A stretch of 51,397 bases of DNA from an uncultured Opitutales bacterium (lineage in GTDB: Bacteria; Verrucomicrobiota; Verrucomicrobiia; Opitutales; Intestinicryptomonadaceae): NCBI GenBank assembly GCA_944389215.1, contig CALXLN010000015.1, positions 1 to 51,397 on the forward strand, read 5' to 3'. The position numbers were made by a program, and so were the translations under genes. Every line of letters begins with the position of its first letter. The first letter of the stretch is position 1. The notes under the pieces were generated by a model, which worked only from the letters and a program-made list of their open reading frames with translations, had not been told where the DNA came from and made no database searches. Of this stretch, positions 34,725 through 42,315 are shown in pieces.

Positions 34725-34814
34725 TTTTCGGCAACTAGACAAGTCAGATGTTTTGTTGCGCGCATTTCCAGGGACTAGACAAGTCGTATTTTGTTGCGCA
34801 CATTTTCGGCAACT
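34725..34814. repeat. Short direct repeats downstream of exbD
   Basis: actagacaagtc plus ttttgttgcgc at 34734-34767 and again at 34774-34805. ttttcggcaact occurs at 34725-34736 and 34803-34814. Together they look like a decayed 40-bp tandem repeat in the 235-bp gap between exbD and tadA. A terminator is expected here but I find no clean hairpin. Confidence 0.7.
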
Positions 34815-34927
34815 GTGAACAATGCGTTTTTTTGCGCTGCAAAAAACCATACCGCAAGACAAACTTTTTGAAAAAAATTTTTTTCGCGGGCTTTTGCAAA
34901 CAAAGCGATGCTTTGCCGAGCATTAGC

Positions 34928-35464
34928 CTAGGGTTTTGCGCGTTTCAAAGCAAAAAATGTTTTCAGCAGTTTTGAACACTCGTCGAAGAGGACGCCCGAT
35001 TCTACTTGTATCGAGTGGTTTAAAGTCGGGATATCGTGAAACTTTAAAACTCCGCCCAAAAAGCCCATTTTGGGGTCGGGGATGGAAAATACGACTCTCG
35101 ACACCCTGCCCATAACGCATGCGCCAGAACACATAGGGCATGGCTCCTTGGTAACGTAAAGAGTCGTTCCGTTCAAGCGCCAATCCTCCAGCTTGCGGGC
35201 AGCTTGGGTCATGGCAAGAATCTCCGCATGCGCAGTCGGATCGCGCATAGATTCGACCATATTGTGCGCCTGCGCAATAACTTCGCCGCCAAACTCTATT
35301 ACAGCCCCCACAGGAACCTCTCCCATATTCCAAGCCTTTAAAGCCTGGTTGTACGCCAATTTCATAAAAAATTCGTCGTCGCGCACCATATATGACGGCC
35401 GCAGCGGAAGAAACGGGCACTCCGGTACGGTCTTTTGCGGATATTCTTGCTTTTTATTTTCCAT
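34928..35464 (-). CDS. tadA: tRNA-specific adenosine deaminase
   Basis: A 178-residue deaminase that converts A34 to inosine in tRNA-Arg(ACG). Zinc and catalytic residues are in order: His79 and Glu81 (TAHAEILA), Cys109 and Cys112 (EPCPMCSGACVMGR). The first 27 or so residues are an extension not present in E. coli TadA. A GGGG box lies 7 nt before the ATG. It is convergent with exbD. Confidence 0.93.
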   Translation of the reverse strand: MENKKQEYPQKTVPECPFLPLRPSYMVRDDEFFMKLAYNQALKAWNMGEVPVGAVIEFGGEVIAQAHNMVESMRDPTAHAEILAMTQAARKLEDWRLNGTTLYVTKEPCPMCSGACVMGRVSRVVFSIPDPKMGFLGGVLKFHDIPTLNHSIQVESGVLFDECSKLLKTFFALKRAKP

Positions 35465-35525
35465 TGCTATTCCCCGCGGCGGCGGAAAAAATTTTTCAAC
35501 GCATCAAAACTTGCGTTAAATATAA

Positions 35526-35565
35526 TCAAAATGGTTGACAAGCACATTTTCAAAAACCATTTTGA
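35526..35565. promoter_or_regulatory. Inverted repeat upstream of infA
   Basis: 11-base arms tcaaaatggtt (35526-35536) and aaccattttga (35555-35565) with an 18-base spacer, about 65 bp before the infA ATG. Could be a protein-binding site or an RNA hairpin in the leader. Confidence 0.5.
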
Positions 35566-35630
35566 ATCAATTATTATTTGCAATTACAACATAAACAGTT
35601 GCAAAAATCAAAAATAAAAAAAACAAATAA

Positions 35631-35900
35631 ATGTCAGAAACCGTAGTCGAAATAGAAGGAAAAGTTGTCTCGGTGCTGCCCGGAACCATGTTCAGGGTGG
35701 AAATTGCCAATGGGCACCAAGTGCTCGCCCATATATCGGGCAAATTGCGCAAAAACTTTATTAAGTTGACAGTCGGAGACAGGGTCAAAATGGAAATGAC
35801 TCCACAGGACTTGGAAAAAGCCCGCATTGTCTACAGGCTAAAAAATACGGAAGTTCCCAAGACGATTCCCAAACGCAGCTTTGGGCCGAAACACCGTTAG
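35631..35900 (+). CDS. infA: Translation initiation factor IF-1
   Basis: An 89-residue S1/OB-fold protein. The core matches IF-1: [19 protein letters not shown], then [23 protein letters not shown]. It is longer than the usual 72 residues, with a basic tail ([15 protein letters not shown]). It binds the A site of the 30S subunit with IF-2 and IF-3. The next gene (ABC permease) starts 8 bp after its stop, so they may share a transcript, an unusual pairing. Confidence 0.93.
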   Translation: MSETVVEIEGKVVSVLPGTMFRVEIANGHQVLAHISGKLRKNFIKLTVGDRVKMEMTPQDLEKARIVYRLKNTEVPKTIPKRSFGPKHR

Positions 35901-35907
35901 TAGCTTT

Positions 35908-36930
35908 ATGTCTTCGGGCGGCCTATACAAAAATAGGAAATTGCCCCAATATCTATTGGCCGTTGGGATTGCATTGCTTTTGATTCTGGCGGCCGTTTCG
36001 CTTTCTTTGGGAAGCGGTTCCGTGGGATTTTCCCAATTGCTTGACTACATATTACTGCGCCCGCTAAATCCTACCGAAATACTTATAATCGAGCAACTGC
36101 GTTTCCCTCGCGTAATAATGGGAATGCTGGCCGGCGCAAGCCTGGCTTTGGCGGGAGCTGGAATGCAGAGCCTATTTAGGAATCCGCTGGCGGACCCGTC
36201 AATTACGGGCGTATCGGCGGGTGCGGCTCTCGGGGCGGTTTTGGCAATTTCAATATTTTCCATGTCGGCGTTTGCACTGCAGGCGGGCGCGATAGCATGC
36301 GGGCTTGCGGCGGCTGCGGCAGTATGCATGCTGGGGCGCTCTAACGGCAAAATGTCGGCTTTATCAACGCTGCTTGCAGGAATTGCGATAAACGCATTTT
36401 GCGGCGCGATAGTGGGATATTGCATGTATTCGGTTCGCGACGCCGGACTAAAGGGGTTCGTATTCTGGACTCTTGGCTCTCTAGACCGCTGCGATTGGAC
36501 GGACGTCATTTCCACCGCACTGCTCTGCATTCCCAGCTGGACGGTTCTTCTGGCTTGCGCAGGCGCATTGAACGTAATGCTGCTCGGGCGCGAACAAGCC
36601 TACCATACGGGAATAAATACAACCAAGATTTGGATAGCAACAACGATAGCGGCGTCCGTAACGACTGCCGCATGTGTCGCCGTTTGCGGAACGATAGGCT
36701 TTGTGGGATTAATAGTGCCTCACATCATGAGGATGGTTTCAACGCCGGACAACCGCATATTGCTGCCGTTGAGCGCGGTTGGCGGAGCCGCTTTGATGAC
36801 AATAGCCGACATAGCAACCAGAATCGCCTCTCCGGACGATCCTATTCCCATAGGAGTGGTAACCGCTTTAATAGGCGCCCCGGTATTCATAACACTTTTG
36901 AAAGGCAAGAGAAGTTTGCGCGATGATTAG
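35908..36930 (+). CDS. FecCD/HmuU-type iron or heme ABC transporter permease
   Basis: A 340-residue membrane protein with about ten segments (start at ATG 35908; a TTG at 35881 would overlap infA). The family core is clear: EQLRFPRVIMGMLAGASLAL, then AGAGMQSLFRNPLADPSITG, and TIGFVGLIVPHIMRM for the loop that contacts the ATPase. It matches the BtuCD/FecCD/HmuU fold, which takes up iron-siderophores, heme or cobalamin. Substrate not decided by sequence. The ATPase gene overlaps its end by 8 bp. No substrate-binding protein is nearby. Confidence 0.9.
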   Translation: MSSGGLYKNRKLPQYLLAVGIALLLILAAVSLSLGSGSVGFSQLLDYILLRPLNPTEILIIEQLRFPRVIMGMLAGASLALAGAGMQSLFRNPLADPSITGVSAGAALGAVLAISIFSMSAFALQAGAIACGLAAAAAVCMLGRSNGKMSALSTLLAGIAINAFCGAIVGYCMYSVRDAGLKGFVFWTLGSLDRCDWTDVISTALLCIPSWTVLLACAGALNVMLLGREQAYHTGINTTKIWIATTIAASVTTAACVAVCGTIGFVGLIVPHIMRMVSTPDNRILLPLSAVGGAALMTIADIATRIASPDDPIPIGVVTALIGAPVFITLLKGKRSLRDD

Positions 36931-37699
36931 CCTAAAAAACATAATATTTGCCTATGGTTCGCGCAAGATACTGGAAGACGTTTCAATATCTGCAAGCGAC
37001 GGGGAATTTATAGCCGTATTGGGGGCCAACGGCGCTGGCAAGAGCACTCTTTTAAGGATAGCAAGCGGCGCGTTGCGAGCGAAATCCGGAATAGTGGAGA
37101 TAAACGGGCTAGATGTCGCAAAAACGGCGCCCCGCAATCTTGCAAAATTCAGGGCTGTTTTGGAGCAGGAATCTGCGCTGGATTTCGACTACACTGCTCT
37201 TGAAACAGTTCTATTGGGAAGATACGCCCACAATATGTTCCCACAAAATTCCCCCGAAGACATCTCCCTTGCCGAGGATTGCCTAAAGCGCGTAGGTATG
37301 TGCGGAGCGGAAAACCGCCTATATACGCAACTTTCTGGAGGCGAAAAGCAAAGGATTCAGCTTGCGCGCGCGCTTTGCCAAATAGGCAAAAATCCGCGCG
37401 GAAAAATTTTAATGCTGGACGAGCCTTCCGCCAGTCTCGACCCCGCCCACGCGCATGCGGCAATGCGCGCGGCAAAGGATTTGTGCGAACGCGGCGCGGC
37501 GGTAATATCCATTTTGCACGATCCTAATCTGGCAGCGGCATACGCCACAAAAATCGCCCTTTTAAAAGATTCAAAAATTCTGTCATTCGACACTCCAGAA
37601 AAATCGCTGACCGAAACTCTCTTGGGCAAAACTTACAATGCTCCTTGCAAAATATTCGATATAGGCGGCAAAAAAATAATTTACTTTCCCGAGCTCTAG
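36923..37699 (+). CDS. HmuV/FecE-type ABC transporter ATP-binding protein
   Basis: A 258-residue ATPase. Walker A GANGAGKST at about 34-42, ABC signature LSGGEKQRIQLARAL, Walker B ILMLDEPSA, and the H-loop HDPNLAAAYA are all present. The overall pattern (LLGRYAHNMF, LSGGEKQRIQLARALCQ) is closest to heme importer HmuV and FecE groups by recall. It pairs with the permease just upstream (8-bp overlap). Confidence 0.9.
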   Translation: MISLKNIIFAYGSRKILEDVSISASDGEFIAVLGANGAGKSTLLRIASGALRAKSGIVEINGLDVAKTAPRNLAKFRAVLEQESALDFDYTALETVLLGRYAHNMFPQNSPEDISLAEDCLKRVGMCGAENRLYTQLSGGEKQRIQLARALCQIGKNPRGKILMLDEPSASLDPAHAHAAMRAAKDLCERGAAVISILHDPNLAAAYATKIALLKDSKILSFDTPEKSLTETLLGKTYNAPCKIFDIGGKKIIYFPEL

Positions 37700-38272
37700 C
37701 CAGGGCACAAAAACTTCCGCCGACTTTTGCTGCCGCTATGCGCTGCGCATACACGCAGCACTCTTACGCGAATAATCCACAAATAAAAACTCTGCAGAGC
37801 GCAAGCCTGCGGCAAGATATAAAACACTGCTTTGCCTCAAATCCGCCGCACGCATCTGCAACAACTTAGAACGGGCAATATAGCAATATCTTCCCGCAGC
37901 TATCTCCACAGCCTAAAACAAGACAATCGACCCGCAGTTGCCAATATATTGTCCGGTGTAAAAACACTCAGCATATATTGATGCTCCAGTACTCCGTTTA
38001 TATTTTCGATTTCTTGACCGCGCATTTTCTTGAAATAAAATTTTCCAACGCGCTTAAATAAAAGTATTTATGTTTTTTTAAATCCACTCCGAACGTTTGA
38101 TTGCACAAAAAAACTGCCGCTTTGTCCTGTCGCCCGAAAGGGGAGATCTTCTGGTTTTAACAAAAAAACGGGCGAAGCCCTCTGCTGAACTCCGCCCGTA
38201 AAAACTGTGCCATCTGCCCTGGCACAAGAATGCCTAATGATAGTAGAAAACTTTCTCTAGGAAAACTTATAT
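37700..38272. other. Intergenic region
   Basis: A 573-bp stretch between convergent genes. It contains a small palindromic hairpin tatgcg-ctg-cgcata around 37738-37752 and the rhamnosidase terminator at 38162-38199. No gene supported. Confidence 0.6.
38162..38199 (-). terminator. Probable terminator of the rhamnosidase gene
   Basis: acgggcg (38168-38174) pairs with cgcccgt (38193-38199), 18-base loop, preceded on the plus strand by seven A giving minus-strand T. It is about 75 bp past the gene's stop. Confidence 0.65.
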
Positions 38273-40663
38273 CTATTTTATAGCGTTTTTCCCCGAAGAA
38301 AGCTTTAAGGTTTTACCATTCCAAACAAATTCCCCGCCAAGCCCTTCAGGCAGCACTACAATCCCCTCAACGGAGTTTTCCCCTGCGCGCTTTAAATCCA
38401 CCGAAATGTTTCCGCGCGGATGCGGAATAACGCCCTTTACGTATTCCAAACCGCACAAATGCGGCTCTATCCTCACGCTTTTAAAACCGTAGGAAGCCGG
38501 GCGCACGCCGCAAACCAAAGAAAGCAAATGATAGTTGGGGCTGGAACTCCACGCATGGCAATCCGAACGCGTAGGCTCCGGATTTTCGGCAAAGGTTGAA
38601 AGCCCTATGCCAAGCATGTCGCGCCACGGTTTTAGTTCGGATACATACATGTCGGCGCATCCAACTTTTAACATAGCTTCGGTCAAATAGAAGCGATAGT
38701 AAAAAGTGCATTGGGTTAGAGATTTATCGGATATTATTTTCTCAAAAAGAGCCTTCTGCTCCGCTGCAGGAATCGCGTCGGCAAGAATCGCCATTATATT
38801 AGGATGCTGGCTGAAAGTTTTAGCTCCGGCGTAGTCGGCAAACATCTTTCGGTTGTCGTCCCAAGCAAGTTTCCTTACCGCCTTTATCAGCTTTTCGTAT
38901 TCGGCGCGGTACGCGTCGGCGTCGGCGTCGCAGCCAAAGCGCCTCATAAGCTCAGACGCTTGGCGCAAAGTGTACGCCAAATGCAAGGAATTGACCGTCG
39001 GCGAATCGTTTTCGCCCTCGGGCGCATATCCGCTCCACCAGCCTTTGGACCAATCCACAAAATTCCAATACGGAACACGCGCGCGCAACACGCCCTTGTC
39101 AGGATCGATTTGCCCCAAATACCAAGCCAATACAGTTCTCACGCCCCCCAGCTTAGAACGCACAAAATCCTCGTCGCCGCGGTGCATGGCGTAGTCGTTC
39201 ACCATGCTAACCCAATAGAGTGAAAACGGAGGAATATATTGCGGAGTCCTTGACGGATAGCGCGATTTTGTCAAACCGTTAAATTCGCGCGAAGAATCGA
39301 AAGCGGAAATAGCCTGGCGCATAAGCCTGTCGTCTCCGGAGACATAGAGCGATATGAGCGATTGTATGCGGGTGTCGCCCACATACTGAAGCTGCTCGTA
39401 ATACGGGCAGTCGAAATACGTTTCCACCGCGCACAGGCGCGCCGTCCGCCAACCAACATCCCATATGTCTTTTATGGTTTTGTCGCTCGAATCAAACGAG
39501 CCGTTTTCCGCAAACGGATACCCTGTAAATACGCCGTAAAAATCCTTAATTACAAGAGGTTCGCCAGCAGTGCGAATATCGAGCCCCACGTATCTATACG
39601 TTCTAAACCAAAGAGTTGAGAACTCGCGCGACTTGCCTCCGTCGGGTTTAAATACGTCGAAGACAGCTTTCTTTTCAAAATCCCTGCCGTCCACTTCGCC
39701 GCGGTTGCCCTTTGCCCCTTTTTCATCAAACAAAGCCTCGCCGTAAGAGACCTTTATTTCCGCTCCTTTTCCGCCGTCCAAAATCAAATGCGGATATGCG
39801 TTAGTAAGAACTCCGTTGTCCAATAGAACGCGGCAAGAGGAATTTGGGGGAACTACGAAATCGCGTCCGCCCTTGAAGAAATCAGGAACTTTCTTGATGC
39901 CCGAAATTTTTCGGATGCTCTCAAGCCGCTGAATCTTTTCTTCCAGCGGAGGAATCTCGCGCGGAGTAAGCACCCAGTCTATTTCGCCCCACGGCCCCGA
40001 AGAAGATTTGCCGGACGTAATTGCGCGCGGGGCACCCCAACCGGAATCGTCGTAATCGCAAAGATTCCAGCCCCAATCGTACTTTGCGCCGTCGACCATA
40101 TCTGATCCGCCCGTAAAGCTGTATCCGCCGACAGCCCCTCTAAAACCGCCTGACTTCGGGGTTGAATAGGCTGCTGAACGCTTGACTTTCCAATTTTTTG
40201 GCGTGGCTACAAACTCTTCCGCTTGCGTGGCGCCGTCCAAAATAAAGCCTGTCCGATGCGAAAACTGGGCGTTTGGAGCGTCGTTTCCCATATCCCACAC
40301 AAGGGCGGCAATAACGTTTTTCCCTTTTTTAAGGAACGGAGCAATATCGACGGTATCGAAAAACCAATGCTGAAGGTCTCCCCTGGCAGGGCCTGTCGAA
40401 ACCGACTTTCCATTGACAAAAAGCCTGTAACGATTGTCCGCGGACACATTTATTTTAAACTGCGCGGGAACTTCCTTCAAATCGAATACCCGCCTGAAAT
40501 GCAAGACTTGGTAGCCTTCAAATTCCCCTCCGTCTACCCATTGCCCCTTCCAGACTTTCCCATAAAGCTTTGGGTTGAAATCGCGCGGGGCTGCAGCGGC
40601 AAAGCACGCGAAAAAAATCCCGACAACAAAGGCAACACACAGTCTATTTAACAGTTTTTCCAT
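38273..40663 (-). CDS. Secreted alpha-L-rhamnosidase (GH78)
   Basis: A 796-residue secreted enzyme: signal peptide to about residue 25 (AFVVGIFFACFAAAA). The N-terminal beta-sandwich domain includes NGKSVSTGPARGDLQHWFFDT, typical of bacterial GH78. The (alpha/alpha)6 barrel begins about 390, with the hallmark ETYFDCPYYEQLQYVGDTRI at about 412-431 holding catalytic acids. The tail (FKSVRIEPHLCGLEYVKGVI) is the C-terminal beta domain. It removes terminal rhamnose from plant pectins or flavonoid glycosides. GGAG lies 7 nt before the ATG. A terminator follows. Confidence 0.9.
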   Translation of the reverse strand: MEKLLNRLCVAFVVGIFFACFAAAAPRDFNPKLYGKVWKGQWVDGGEFEGYQVLHFRRVFDLKEVPAQFKINVSADNRYRLFVNGKSVSTGPARGDLQHWFFDTVDIAPFLKKGKNVIAALVWDMGNDAPNAQFSHRTGFILDGATQAEEFVATPKNWKVKRSAAYSTPKSGGFRGAVGGYSFTGGSDMVDGAKYDWGWNLCDYDDSGWGAPRAITSGKSSSGPWGEIDWVLTPREIPPLEEKIQRLESIRKISGIKKVPDFFKGGRDFVVPPNSSCRVLLDNGVLTNAYPHLILDGGKGAEIKVSYGEALFDEKGAKGNRGEVDGRDFEKKAVFDVFKPDGGKSREFSTLWFRTYRYVGLDIRTAGEPLVIKDFYGVFTGYPFAENGSFDSSDKTIKDIWDVGWRTARLCAVETYFDCPYYEQLQYVGDTRIQSLISLYVSGDDRLMRQAISAFDSSREFNGLTKSRYPSRTPQYIPPFSLYWVSMVNDYAMHRGDEDFVRSKLGGVRTVLAWYLGQIDPDKGVLRARVPYWNFVDWSKGWWSGYAPEGENDSPTVNSLHLAYTLRQASELMRRFGCDADADAYRAEYEKLIKAVRKLAWDDNRKMFADYAGAKTFSQHPNIMAILADAIPAAEQKALFEKIISDKSLTQCTFYYRFYLTEAMLKVGCADMYVSELKPWRDMLGIGLSTFAENPEPTRSDCHAWSSSPNYHLLSLVCGVRPASYGFKSVRIEPHLCGLEYVKGVIPHPRGNISVDLKRAGENSVEGIVVLPEGLGGEFVWNGKTLKLSSGKNAIK

Positions 40664-40817
40664 AGATTTCTCCCTCGATAATACAAAAGTAAGACTAGAT
40701 TACTAAACATCACGCACAATTTACAGTCTAAACCTAAAAAATCAACACAAATCTAAAAAGAACCAAACAAGCAAGAGTGTTGACAATTTGCGCAAATTCA
40801 TTTCGATTATACTCCAG

Positions 40818-41315
40818 ATGGATAGATTGCATTCATATTGGAGAATGCCGTATATCGAAGCGCCCAAACCGCGCGACGATTCCGGCAAAAAAGGAGGCAA
40901 TCCGTTTGTTGAGATGGGGAAGTCGGACGACTTCAAAAAATACCATATTCTCTGGCGCGGCAAATACTCCTTTATAGTTATGAACAAATTTCCGTACAAC
41001 TGCGGACATCTTCTAGTTCTGCCGCTGCGCGAAGTGGGAGACATCTCCCTGCTTGAAGAAGACGAAAAACGCGAGTTCTTCGACGCAATAATCAAGGGAG
41101 AAAAAATCCTGCGCAACGCTATAAAACCCGACGCCTTCAATATCGGATTCAATATCGGCGCAAAGGCCGGCGCCGGAATCCCCCAACATCTGCACTGCCA
41201 CATCGTCCCGCGCTGGGACGGAGACACAAACTTCATGCCTGTAATATCTGACACCCGCGTGCTTCCGCAGGCTCTGGACACGCTTTGGGAAAGACTCGTT
41301 AAATATGTAGATTGA
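40818..41315 (+). CDS. HIT-family nucleotide hydrolase/phosphorylase
   Basis: About 165 residues from ATG 40818 (MDRLHSYWRMPYIEAPK), the usual N-terminus of this group; a start at 40788 would add ten unlike residues. The histidine triad QHLHCHIVPRW has H124, H126 and H128, followed by DGDTNFMPV as in AP4A phosphorylase-like HIT proteins. It hydrolyses or phosphorolyses dinucleoside polyphosphates or related substrates. phoH starts 43 bp downstream. Confidence 0.88.
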   Translation: MDRLHSYWRMPYIEAPKPRDDSGKKGGNPFVEMGKSDDFKKYHILWRGKYSFIVMNKFPYNCGHLLVLPLREVGDISLLEEDEKREFFDAIIKGEKILRNAIKPDAFNIGFNIGAKAGAGIPQHLHCHIVPRWDGDTNFMPVISDTRVLPQALDTLWERLVKYVD

Positions 41316-41358
41316 CGCAATTATACGAGTTCCAAACTAGAATTTCAGCAAATCAGAG

Positions 41359-42315
41359 ATGGAAAAAACCCTAACTTTCGACACAGCCCAACAAGTATCG
41401 GAAACCTACGGCAACAGACACGAAAACCTCGAACTAGCGGAAGAAAAGTTCGGGGTAAAAATCGTCGCCCGCGACGGATGGATAAAATTTGAAGGCGACG
41501 AATCCAAAGTAGAGCTTGCCGCCAAATTTTTCGAGACCATGGGAGGCGCACGCAGGCAGGGAATGCGCATAAGCAACGGCGACTTCCGCAATATGCTCGC
41601 AAGGGCTAGCTCCGGCAGGCTGGACGAAATCGTCCAAGTTTTCGACAACCCGATAGTGATGAATTTGAAGCGCAAGAGCATTGTGCCAAAAAACATCAAC
41701 CAGAAGAAATACTTAAAGTTTATAGCTAAAAACGACATAGTTTTCGGAATAGGCCCCGCCGGGACCGGCAAGACGTATCTGGCGGTGGCGGCCGCCTTAA
41801 AAGCGCTGCAAGACAAGCGGGTCGAAAAAGTCATTCTAACGCGCCCTGCTGTTGAAGCCGGAGAGGCGCTGGGATTTTTGCCCGGCGACCTTCAAGAGAA
41901 ACTTCTGCCCTACCTGCGCCCGTTGTACGACGCAATGTTCGATATGATCGGAGCCGAGGAGACCAACAAGCTGATGGAGCGCGATATTATAGAAATCGCC
42001 CCCCTTGCCTACATGCGCGGAAGGACGCTTTCCAACGCTTTTATAATTTTGGACGAAGCCCAAAACACCACAATGGAACAAATGATGATGTTCCTTACGC
42101 GGCTGGGCGAAAATTCGCGGATGATAATAACCGGCGACATAACCCAAATAGACCTTCCCCGCCATAAGAAATCGGGCTTGAAGGGCGCATTGGAAATCCT
42201 GGGAGACATAGACGGAATCAAACTGTTTTATTTCGACGCCGGAGATGTCGTCAGGCATCCGCTTGTTACAAAAATAGTCAATTCATACGAAAACAGCCTA
42301 AAGAGCAATGTTTAA
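41359..42315 (+). CDS. phoH: PhoH-family ATPase
   Basis: A 318-residue PhoH-like protein. An N-terminal nucleic-acid-binding-type region (1-80) precedes the ATPase core: Walker A GPAGTGKT at 132-139, FIILDEAQNTT (Walker B), ITGDITQIDLPRHKKSGL. PhoH2-related proteins act as RNA helicase/RNase partners; the exact role here is unproven. Its stop overlaps the start of the HD-domain gene by 8 bp. In many bacteria phoH, this HD gene and ybeY are adjacent; ybeY is not here. Confidence 0.92.
   Translation: MEKTLTFDTAQQVSETYGNRHENLELAEEKFGVKIVARDGWIKFEGDESKVELAAKFFETMGGARRQGMRISNGDFRNMLARASSGRLDEIVQVFDNPIVMNLKRKSIVPKNINQKKYLKFIAKNDIVFGIGPAGTGKTYLAVAAALKALQDKRVEKVILTRPAVEAGEALGFLPGDLQEKLLPYLRPLYDAMFDMIGAEETNKLMERDIIEIAPLAYMRGRTLSNAFIILDEAQNTTMEQMMMFLTRLGENSRMIITGDITQIDLPRHKKSGLKGALEILGDIDGIKLFYFDAGDVVRHPLVTKIVNSYENSLKSNV

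Noticed and set aside
35881..35907. TTG start for the ABC permease inside infA
   Set aside because: An ATG at 35908 gives an ordinary N-terminus without overlapping infA.
40742..41320. 192-codon minus-strand ORF
   Set aside because: Antisense to the HIT gene, whose histidine triad is plain on the plus strand.
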